In this document: piece after piece, positions 8,581 to 14,805 of the stretch | How positions within the stretch are numbered: the stretch's first letter is position 1 | Layout: each line of letters starts with the position of its first letter | NCBI GenBank assembly: GCA_964631325.1 | Contig: CAZVWJ010000003.1 | Coordinates: 40,092-104,091 of the forward strand | Length of the DNA stretch: 64,000 bases | Direction of reading: 5' to 3' | Origin: CAZVWJ01 sp964631325 | GTDB lineage: Bacteria > T1Sed10-126 | Made by a program: the position numbers and the translations under genes | Notes under the pieces: model-generated | Database searches by the model: none | Told to the model about the DNA's origin: nothing | What the model saw: the letters and a program-made list of their open reading frames with translations, nothing else

Positions 8581-8742
8581 CTGTATCCTCCGAATAAATT
8601 CACCTGTTGGCTAAATCTGAAATAATAAACCTTATCATATTTTGTTGAAGGTTACTTTGAAGAAAATTGGTGTTTAAAAATCTCAAGAGATAAGTTATCA
8701 TTGTTTAGAACCAATCAAAAATTATAGAAAGGGTGATTTGTG

Positions 8743-9123
8743 ATGGCTGAACGGCTTGAGGTTTATGAGTGTGAGCTCTGTGACAATGTGGTTACTGTTT
8801 TGCGCGGCGGTATGGGAGAATTAGTCTGCTGTGGACAGCCGATGGAAAAACTTGAGGAACAGACTGCTGATTCATCGACGGAAAAACACGTCCCGGTTAT
8901 CGAGGCGACGGAAGCGGGCTACCGGGTGACAGTGGGCAGTACCCTTCATCCAATGGAAGAAGAACATTACATCGAGTGGATTGAATTGCTCGCGGACGGT
9001 GTTTCCTACCGGAAGTTTTTACAGCCGGGGGATGAACCGGTAGCGGAATTTGAAATTTCTGCGGACAGCGTCAGTGCCCGTGAATTCTGTAACGTCCACG
9101 GACTCTGGCGAGGTGAGTTATAA
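8743..9123 (+). CDS. dfx: Desulfoferrodoxin (superoxide reductase)
   Basis: 126 aa from the ATG at 8743 (AAAGGGTGA seven bases upstream; a GTG one codon earlier is rejected). The N-terminal desulforedoxin domain has C10-x2-C13 and C29-C30 for a rubredoxin-like FeCys4 centre. The C-terminal neelaredoxin domain has KHVP, TLHPMEEEHYI and CNVHGLW, supplying the His4-Cys ligands of the active iron. It reduces superoxide to hydrogen peroxide in the cytoplasm of anaerobes without releasing oxygen. It is first in a three-gene operon; the stop codon directly touches the next start codon. Confidence 0.95.
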   Translation: MAERLEVYECELCDNVVTVLRGGMGELVCCGQPMEKLEEQTADSSTEKHVPVIEATEAGYRVTVGSTLHPMEEEHYIEWIELLADGVSYRKFLQPGDEPVAEFEISADSVSAREFCNVHGLWRGEL

Positions 9124-9645
9124 ATGTTAGAAGCCGAAATGGAACAGGCGTTAAACGACCAGGTAAACGCGGAGCTGTATTCCTCTTACCTGTATTTGTC
9201 GATGGCTTCCTATCTTGCTGAGGAAAACCTGGGTGGTTTTGCAAACTGGATGCGGATTCAGGCCCAGGAGGAAGTTGTCCACGCCATGAAAATCTACGAT
9301 TACATCCTCGAACGTGGCGGCCGGGCAGTGATGCAGGCGATCGAACAGCCCGAGATTGAGTGGGATTCGGCGCTGGACGTGGCCGAAACCACCTACGAAC
9401 ACGAGCAGAAAGTGACGGCAAGTATTAACGACCTGGTTGATCTGGCCGAGGAATTGAGCGACCATGCCACCAAACAGTTTTTGCAGTGGTTTGTCGAGGA
9501 ACAGGTCGAGGAAGAGGATTCGGCCGATGAGTTGGTTCAACAGTTGAAGATGGTTGAAGGTGACGCTCGCGGTTTATTAATGCTGGACAAGGAATTGGCA
9601 CAGCGAGCACCATTAGTCCAGATGCCCCAGGAGGAGGCCGAGTAA
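9124..9645 (+). CDS. ftnA: Bacterial non-heme ferritin
   Basis: 173 aa. The ATG begins at the base after the desulfoferrodoxin stop codon, so it is translationally coupled. The ferritin four-helix fold shows the ferroxidase ligands: NAELYSSYLYL (Glu), QEEVVHA (Glu, His) and the later EEQVEEE (Glu). The length matches the Ftn family. It stores iron and consumes peroxide in the cytosol, a logical partner for superoxide reductase because it removes iron that would react with the peroxide formed. The C-terminus is acidic (QEEAE). Confidence 0.94.
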   Translation: MLEAEMEQALNDQVNAELYSSYLYLSMASYLAEENLGGFANWMRIQAQEEVVHAMKIYDYILERGGRAVMQAIEQPEIEWDSALDVAETTYEHEQKVTASINDLVDLAEELSDHATKQFLQWFVEEQVEEEDSADELVQQLKMVEGDARGLLMLDKELAQRAPLVQMPQEEAE

Positions 9646-9646
9646 C

Positions 9647-10135
9647 ATGGGAATTACTTATAGAGCGGAAGAAGTTTTCGAAATGGCCGAACAGATCGAG
9701 CGCAACGGCGCCAAGTTTTACCGGCGTGCGGCCGAGTTAAATTCAGTTCCTGAAAATCAGCAGTTTTTAGAAGAACTGGCCGTGATGGAAGATGACCACC
9801 AGGCAACCTTTGCCGAGATGCGTAAGAGCCTCTCCGGAGTTGAACGAGGCTCAGCCGGTTATGATCCGGACGAAGAGGCTCAACTTTTTCTTGATGCCCT
9901 GGCAAACTCACATGGCGGTGAAGGTGATCCCGTGGCCGCCCAGGAATTAACCGGGGAGGAGTCCATGGAGGAAATCATCAAGACCGCCATGGACCTGGAA
10001 AAGCATACTATCCTCTTTTATCGCTCAATTATTGAGAACGTGCCGGCTGAATACGGTGGCGATAAAATAGAGAACATTATTGAGGAAGAGAAATCCCACC
10101 TGGTTACTCTGGCTGGTAAGTTAAAGGAGCTATAG
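9647..10135 (+). CDS. Rubrerythrin-like ferritin-family diiron protein
   Basis: 162 aa, starting one base after the ferritin stop codon. It is a four-helix bundle with paired E-x-x-H type motifs: EQIERNGAKFY, EEL plus MEDDHQ, MDLEKH and EEEKSH. This is the erythrin/rubrerythrin core without the C-terminal rubredoxin domain, so an external rubredoxin or the N-terminal domain of desulfoferrodoxin would have to supply electrons. Its probable job is peroxide reduction in the cytoplasm, completing the superoxide-to-water route. It is the last gene of the operon, followed by a hairpin. Confidence 0.86.
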   Translation: MGITYRAEEVFEMAEQIERNGAKFYRRAAELNSVPENQQFLEELAVMEDDHQATFAEMRKSLSGVERGSAGYDPDEEAQLFLDALANSHGGEGDPVAAQELTGEESMEEIIKTAMDLEKHTILFYRSIIENVPAEYGGDKIENIIEEEKSHLVTLAGKLKEL

Positions 10136-10160
10136 ATTTAAAAGGTAAGTAATTCCGCGA

Positions 10161-10186
10161 CAGACCACCCCGGTTCGGGGTGGCTG
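10161..10186. terminator. GC hairpin between convergent genes
   Basis: CAG-CCACCCCG pairs with CGGGGTGG-CTG around a GTT loop, with one bulged A. It lies between the convergent rubrerythrin-like and ferredoxin genes and could end transcription from either side. The tail (TAAGCGGTATTTT) is only weakly T-rich, so efficiency is uncertain. Confidence 0.5.
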
Positions 10187-10209
10187 TAAGCGGTATTTTG
10201 TGATTCAGT

Positions 10210-10380
10210 TTAGTTCTGAGAGATAGCCTCGACAGGACAGACCTCAGCACAGGTGCCTGTCTCTTCGCAGACGTCCTGGTCAATCGAGGCGGCTCCGTCG
10301 ACCATCTCAATTGCTCCGACGGGACAACTGTCCACGCAGAGCTCACATCCAGTACACATATCACGGTCAACTTCGTACAT
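10210..10380 (-). CDS. Small bacterial ferredoxin with one altered cluster site
   Basis: 56 aa, short but clear. It has the two-cluster ferredoxin fold. The first site is complete: C9-x2-C12-x2-C15 with the remote proline-linked Cys in CPV. The second site reads CEETGTCAEVCP: C38, C44 and C48 are present, but the expected second Cys of the motif is Thr41. The cluster there may be [3Fe-4S], or [4Fe-4S] with a non-Cys ligand. An AAGGAG site lies about 10 bases before the ATG. It is a low-potential cytosolic electron carrier; its partner is unknown, though the oxygen-defence operon lies convergently next to it. Confidence 0.88.
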   Translation of the reverse strand: MYEVDRDMCTGCELCVDSCPVGAIEMVDGAASIDQDVCEETGTCAEVCPVEAISQN

Positions 10381-10561
10381 TAAAATCTACTCCTTAACTT
10401 TGTAATTTGTTTCAACTACTTTCAACTAAAGCCTTTAATATTTTATCATACTCGTCAATTAATTCACCAACTTTTCGACTTATCAATCCAATAATTAATC
10501 CTCTCCTAAAGGTTCCGTAGATTGGCGTATTCCGGCAAATAGTCTCCTCCCCTTCCGGTTA

Positions 10562-11047
10562 TCACGCTTCAATTACCTCCCGGGCCATTTCTTCCTCCTC
10601 ATTCCCGACTTTGCTCATAACTTGCCCGATTGTGTTTCCGGCAAAAACCTTACTCATCAGCCCGATATTCATTTTACCCAGGTAGACATCCCCGTTTTTA
10701 AGTTCGAACACGGTCCAACTGCAGGGCATCATTGCGCTGACAAAAGCGAACTCGTCGAGAATTTTGGCAGCGTAGGGAGCTTTGCAGATGTGGTAATTCC
10801 GAATCCGCTTAACTGTATCAAATCCTTCTCCCCTTTTTCTCAGTTTTTCGCTAATATCGGCCGGCTCAAGCGGCATGCCCCAGCCTTCGGTTGATTCAAC
10901 AGCTTCTTCAACGCGCTCACAAACTTCTTCAAAACTGCCCTCCACTTTTTCCTTTTCCAGCATCAACTTCCGCATAGCTAAAACAAATACCAGTCCCGCG
11001 ACCACCATCCCGCCGAGAAATGCCCCAGCAATAATCAACCAGTTCAT
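10562..11047 (-). CDS. Membrane-anchored DUF302 protein
   Basis: 161 aa, AAGGAGGT ribosome site. One N-terminal transmembrane helix (residues 3-25) is followed by a DUF302 domain: an ICKAPYAAKIL segment, an MMPCSWTVFE core and a KMNIG strand. DUF302 proteins are often found in sulfur-oxidation and persulfide-related gene sets. The conserved Cys in HICKA and MMPC are candidates for thiol chemistry, which is inference. It sits in the same-strand run downstream of OsmC and FmdB, fitting a sulfur or redox-stress group. Confidence 0.85.
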   Translation of the reverse strand: MNWLIIAGAFLGGMVVAGLVFVLAMRKLMLEKEKVEGSFEEVCERVEEAVESTEGWGMPLEPADISEKLRKRGEGFDTVKRIRNYHICKAPYAAKILDEFAFVSAMMPCSWTVFELKNGDVYLGKMNIGLMSKVFAGNTIGQVMSKVGNEEEEMAREVIEA

Positions 11048-11115
11048 ATTAAAAACCTCCTTAAAATTTTGTAATACCGTAAATTTTTATTGTATTCTAT
11101 TTATACTTTCTTATG

Positions 11116-11337
11116 CAGCGGATCGTGCTTCCTGTTTGACGGATTTTTACATTTTCAAGGCTCAGGAGGAGCTGTTCTTGAAAATGTAAACCTCGGAACA
11201 GTCCGGACTGGCAGGCTGCCGGAACCAGATTCTGAGTCGAATACTTCCTGAATGAGCTTAGTTGGCCAGACATAATGACGTGATAAAGCTTCAAACGCCG
11301 TTTGGGGAATGAGTCTCACAGGGAGTATGATACGCTG
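11116..11337. repeat. MITE-like element with CAGCGGATC ends and internal long hairpin
   Basis: Left end CAGCGGATCGTGCTTCCTGT (11116-11135) and right end in reverse complement CAGCGTATCATACTCCCTGT (11318-11337) match at 16 of 20 bases. Inside is a perfect 14-bp inverted repeat, TTTACATTTTCAAG at 11146-11159 and its complement at 11177-11190. No credible ORF. About 33 bases around the left end recur, inverted and roughly 88% identical, at 18135-18167. This accounts for most of the 345-base gap 11048-11392. Confidence 0.6.
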
Positions 11338-11392
11338 TTCCGGGGGGAGAAAACAAATAAATGAGATACCTGAGATTAATAGATCCCCTCTT

Positions 11393-11824
11393 TTATACCC
11401 TGTAGATCTCTGTCTCCAGTTTTACCGGGACATCCAGGCTCTTTGTAATCAGACATTCAGTTTCTCCTTTTTCCAATAAACTTTGTAGCTCAGCTTCGTC
11501 TTGTTCAGCGCTTATTCCAACTTTGGCGTGGAGCACAAATTCAGTAAATTCAAGTCCACTTTTTCCCTTTCCATAGTGTCCCTCACTGTGCACCTTGAAT
11601 TCTTCGACTTCAGCGCCGGAACGACTTAAATATCCGAAAAAAGTCAATCCGAAGCAGGTATTTATAGCTCCGTTGAGCAATTCCTCCGGATTTACTTTGT
11701 TTCCGTCACCACCAAATTCCGGCGGCACGCTGACCGGAATGGTCTCTTTTTCTTCGAAATTCAGTTCTCCGTCTTTCTCAGCAATCCACTCAAAATCAGT
11801 AGAACACTTGAAACTTCTGGCCAT
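11393..11824 (-). CDS. OsmC/Ohr family thiol peroxidase-like protein
   Basis: 143 aa, GGAGAGA site and ATG start. The OsmC fold is visible, with the two reactive-Cys motifs NTCFGLTF (Cys about 57) and ETECLITKS (Cys about 126). Family members reduce organic hydroperoxides or handle protein persulfides in the cytosol using both cysteines. The PEFGGDGNKVNPEELL segment is the typical substrate loop. Neighbouring FmdB, DUF302, thioredoxin and a Cys-rich ArsR regulator suggest a redox or sulfur-stress context. It is a separate cistron with its own palindromic repeat upstream. Confidence 0.88.
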   Translation of the reverse strand: MARSFKCSTDFEWIAEKDGELNFEEKETIPVSVPPEFGGDGNKVNPEELLNGAINTCFGLTFFGYLSRSGAEVEEFKVHSEGHYGKGKSGLEFTEFVLHAKVGISAEQDEAELQSLLEKGETECLITKSLDVPVKLETEIYRV

Positions 11825-11903
11825 TCTAAATCTCTCCTTTTATAGATATGTTTTTTCAATCCAACCGCAATAATTAATCTTTGCTACACATACAACCCTT
11901 ACC

Positions 11904-11946
11904 CGCAATTGTGCAATTGCGCAATTGCGGGGATACGCAAATTTAA
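11904..11946. repeat. CAATTGCG palindromic repeat, copy 1
   Basis: Iterated CGCAATTG units form CCGCAATTGTGCAATTGCG and continue CAATTGCGGGGATACGCAAAT. The last 30 bases, including the GGGGATACGCAAATT tail, recur at 18931-18963. It sits between the fmdB-type and osmC-type genes. The conserved tail outside the palindrome argues for a dispersed element rather than chance. Confidence 0.6.
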
Positions 11947-11976
11947 TATTTTAAAAGGTTATTAGAAAAGACGAGG

Positions 11977-12180
11977 TCAACTCAGGGGACAGGTGCCGTC
12001 GGCGCAGGGAGCGCCGCCCGAATCGGTTCCTGTGGAACCGACGGCGAACGAACTCATCGTGCGCGAGGGCTTCATTGAACCACAGCTTGGACATTCTACT
12101 TCGTTATCACGCTCTTCACTGGATCGCCGCAGGGAAAATTCATTGTCACAGTCCGGACAATTGTAGTTGTAAGTGGGCAT
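11977..12180 (-). CDS. FmdB family zinc ribbon protein
   Basis: 67 aa, AAAGGAGGA site. An N-terminal FmdB zinc ribbon with CPDC and CPSC pairs (residues about 8-11 and 31-34) starts with the typical MPTYNYNC. The tail has Gly/Ser residues and a CADGTCPL pair of Cys. Proteins of this family are small regulatory or metal-binding factors of unclear function. It lies 30 bases downstream of the outer-membrane barrel gene on the same strand and is probably co-transcribed. Confidence 0.9.
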   Translation of the reverse strand: MPTYNYNCPDCDNEFSLRRSSEERDNEVECPSCGSMKPSRTMSSFAVGSTGTDSGGAPCADGTCPLS

Positions 12181-12210
12181 TAAAATTCCTCCTTTTTTTG
12201 AAGTTTTTGG

Positions 12211-13485
12211 CTAAAAGCTGTACCTGATTCGAGTATAGATATGATTGCTTTCTTCGGTTGCCCCGAACCTGGAGGCCGGGTGTTCGGCCCCGAAAAAGAA
12301 ACTGCCTGCGTATAGAGTTACCGAGTCGCTCCACTCGTAGTCGCCACGCAGGCGAAGCCACCAGTCGTCCTCGCTCAAGCCTGAGAAAAAACGCCCCCGC
12401 AGGGTCAGCCGGTCGGCCATGTATTCACGTTTTGTACTCACTTGCAGGCGATAGCGGTTGCGGTCGTTGTAAGGGTGGTCGTCCGGCATTAAACTGCGGA
12501 GACCGGCCGCGTCTTCCTGGCGGAACCAGGAGGCCTGGGCCATGTAGGAAACATTCGGTCCATTCCGAAAACGGAAGCCGGTAAGCAGTTTATATTGATT
12601 CGGGGGTAAAGTACTGACCTCTCCGGCCCGCGGCTCACGGATATTTTCAAAACTTCCCTCCAGCCAGAAGACGCTTCCATACAGCGGGCCGCGCAGAGAG
12701 AATCCGTAAGAAACCAGTTCGGGATAAAAACTTTCCGTGTCCCCCGGATTCCAGCCCCGGGGATTACCGGTAAAGCCGCGGTAACCGTAAAGGGCCGTCT
12801 CCCAGCGGCCAAACATCCGGTGGACCCGTAGGTGTGCTTCCCCTTTGTCCGGCGAATTCTCGGGGAGACCGGTTGTCGTTCCCAGTTGCTTTGCTTCCTC
12901 GGCAGAAACCAATTCACCCTGGCCGGGGTGATAGACTGGAATAGCCTGCCCCCGGGGGGTTCTATTCGGTTCAAACTCAGGGGTGAGCACGAGGTCTACG
13001 TCAGCGATGTCGTTGAACCATTTCAGTCTCACTGCGTCGGCGGGAGCCTTTAAAAATTCCAGGTCCCGGCCGAGAAAAAATGAACGGTAGTCCTTGCTGA
13101 AGTGGTCGTTGACGAACTCATACTGGGCCGGGCCCCAGCTGAGCACCTGGCGGCCGGCCGTTAATTCGACGGAAGTAGAGAGGGGCAGAAAAATTGAAGC
13201 TTCCCGAACTTCTACGTCATCATTTTCTCCGGTAGTCTGTTTACCCAGCACCCGCAGGTTAAGCATTTCTCCACTGCGTCCATACCACTGGTTTTCCAGC
13301 ATAAACCGGACTTCCTTCATGATATTCTGGTCTTCAATCGGTCCGTCGTCCTGGTAGCGGACACCGTAAGCCGGTTCCACGTAGCCGCTGATAGGAAGCT
13401 CATTCGCAGTCTGGCCGGTAGTTGGAAGGACAAGTAACAGTCCTGGGATAAGAAGTAACAGCTTGAATTGAGTCCAGTTATCCAT
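12211..13485 (-). CDS. Outer-membrane beta-barrel protein (DUF1302-like)
   Basis: 424 aa with a signal peptide (residues about 8-26, ending TGQTA). The mature protein is an alternating beta-strand barrel ending in an aromatic C-terminal signature, RYSF, for insertion by BAM. Motifs such as AGRQVLSWG and DAVRLKWF are typical of barrel proteins paired with LolA-like proteins and RND/MmpL exporters. Only 18 bases separate it from the LolA-like gene. The likely role is the outer-membrane step in moving a hydrophobic compound or lipid. The exact family assignment is uncertain. Confidence 0.8.
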   Translation of the reverse strand: MDNWTQFKLLLLIPGLLLVLPTTGQTANELPISGYVEPAYGVRYQDDGPIEDQNIMKEVRFMLENQWYGRSGEMLNLRVLGKQTTGENDDVEVREASIFLPLSTSVELTAGRQVLSWGPAQYEFVNDHFSKDYRSFFLGRDLEFLKAPADAVRLKWFNDIADVDLVLTPEFEPNRTPRGQAIPVYHPGQGELVSAEEAKQLGTTTGLPENSPDKGEAHLRVHRMFGRWETALYGYRGFTGNPRGWNPGDTESFYPELVSYGFSLRGPLYGSVFWLEGSFENIREPRAGEVSTLPPNQYKLLTGFRFRNGPNVSYMAQASWFRQEDAAGLRSLMPDDHPYNDRNRYRLQVSTKREYMADRLTLRGRFFSGLSEDDWWLRLRGDYEWSDSVTLYAGSFFFGAEHPASRFGATEESNHIYTRIRYSF

Positions 13486-13503
13486 CAGTTATACCTCCCT
13501 GGT

Positions 13504-14322
13504 TCAGGGTTTAATCCACGGGGTTGGGGGTCGCCGGAGGTAACGCTTGGAGAATACTCGTTCAGGAATACCGATGTCGTATTCTATTTCCGACATCTTG
13601 GCGACGGTGGTTGAGCCGGTCTGGTGGTTGACGGCTTTCTGTTTAACCGGTGTTGGGTGCCCGTCAATCACTTTCGTCTCCTCCAGGGTCAAAGTGCGGC
13701 CCAGTTTACCCTGGGGCGTGTAAAATTCACCTTTCAGCGGGAGCTTGGTTTCCTGGTCGATGTAGGCCCTGTAATAGGAGAATTCAACCATTTCCGGTTG
13801 CTTGGGATGTCCTTCGATGATTTCTACCGTATCTCCGTTCACGTGTCCGGTGCCTACGTAAGTGAAAGTATCCTGGCCGGGGTAACGGCCGGTCATGTCC
13901 TCGTAGGTGAAGTTAGAGCCAGCAAAACTGTTTCTTTTCTGGCTTCCCGTAATTCTCTGGACGAGGTCAACGGCAGGCATATACAACCAGCGGTCGTCGT
14001 CCGCGCCGGGGTTGGTCCAGACTAAAAAGACCATTCGTTCGAGCTGAGGCGGGTTGTGAAAATAGGAGTAATATTTTTGCTTGCCCTCGCCCACGTCTTT
14101 GCGCAGAATGGAAAGCGTCCTGGTGCGGACATTGCCGTTCTTATCGGTAATTTTCATTTTAGCTTTCCAGCGCACGTCGTCACCCGGAAAATAAGCGGCC
14201 TGGTGCGATTCGCGGGCCAGCTCGCGGGCTTTTGATACTTCCCCTTCCGGGGCTGCGCCGGCGGGACTGATAACCAGTCCAACCAGAAATAAACCAATTA
14301 ACGCCAAGATAGATTTTTTCAT
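13504..14322 (-). CDS. LolA-like outer-membrane lipoprotein-sorting protein
   Basis: 272 aa, CAGGAGGTA site. A signal peptide ends near SPAGA. The mature protein has the LolA-like half-barrel pattern of the outer membrane lipoprotein-sorting family found next to MmpL-type RND exporters: a long beta-sheet with LVWTNPG, WLYMPAVDLVQRI, a SFAGSNFTYEDM loop and a C-terminal FSKRYLRRPP. It would shuttle lipid or lipoprotein-like cargo through the periplasm. It is functionally linked to the barrel immediately downstream and, across a 280-base gap, to the RND exporter. Confidence 0.85.
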   Translation of the reverse strand: MKKSILALIGLFLVGLVISPAGAAPEGEVSKARELARESHQAAYFPGDDVRWKAKMKITDKNGNVRTRTLSILRKDVGEGKQKYYSYFHNPPQLERMVFLVWTNPGADDDRWLYMPAVDLVQRITGSQKRNSFAGSNFTYEDMTGRYPGQDTFTYVGTGHVNGDTVEIIEGHPKQPEMVEFSYYRAYIDQETKLPLKGEFYTPQGKLGRTLTLEETKVIDGHPTPVKQKAVNHQTGSTTVAKMSEIEYDIGIPERVFSKRYLRRPPTPWIKP

Positions 14323-14398
14323 CGGTATACCTCCTGAATGAATTGTGTTAGAGTTCAGTTGTACAAAAATAGAGCAATACTTTTTAATGTTCCTACCA

Positions 14399-14502
14399 CG
14401 TCATTCCGGAAAAGGCGCGAAGCGCCAGAAACCCGGAATCCAGAGATTATGTAATTATGGATTGCCGGGTCAAGCCCGGCAATGACAGTTTGTTAGAAAG
14501 TT
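14399..14502. repeat. CGTCATTCC dispersed repeat, copy A
   Basis: A 104-bp palindromic repeat with CGTCATTCCGG at the left, GCGCGAAGCGCC and AACCCGGAATCC inside, GGATTGCCGGGTCAAGCCC and GGCAATGACAG at the right, ending GTTAGAAAGTT. The same layout occurs at 19012-19205, and the GGATTG-type hairpin recurs at about 32739-32766 and in degenerate form at about 42460-42490. Similar CGTCATTCC repeats are widespread in bacterial genomes. It occupies most of the gap between the LolA-like gene and the DUF2892 gene. Confidence 0.7.
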
Positions 14503-14604
14503 CTGGGAACAGAGTGAAATTGTATTTTTAGACAGTTAAATCCCGTGTATCTTAGTTTTATAAAACAGTTGTCCTGTTAAAGACCATTCAGGGCCTTATA
14601 AGTT

Positions 14605-14805
14605 TCAGTCTTTCGAGCACTGCTCCAGGCCCAGCCAGCTGTAAAACCAGACGGCCGGACAGGTGCCGGTAAAGGCCGATTGGATCAGGTTGAGTGCAAC
14701 AAAACCTGTCAGCCACAGCCACTGGAGAGAATGAAACACGGCCAGCAGGACTGAAACACCAACCACTATGCCGGCAGTTAATCGAAGCGCCGCTTCAACT
14801 TTCAT
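14605..14805 (-). CDS. DUF2892 (YgaP-type) small membrane protein
   Basis: 66 aa from the ATG at 14805 behind AGGAGGGAA; longer upstream forms are rejected. It has two transmembrane helices with the DUF2892 signature near the end, GTCPAVWFYSWLGLEQC, containing two Cys. In other bacteria this domain is fused to rhodanese (YgaP) or sits in sulfur-related operons. The start overlaps the end of the RND gene by 11 bases, showing translational coupling in the arsR-trx-RND operon. Confidence 0.88.
   Translation of the reverse strand: MKVEAALRLTAGIVVGVSVLLAVFHSLQWLWLTGFVALNLIQSAFTGTCPAVWFYSWLGLEQCSKD

Noticed and set aside
11097..11294. 65-codon minus-strand frame
   Set aside because: It spans the long internal hairpin of a MITE-like element and lacks a ribosome site.
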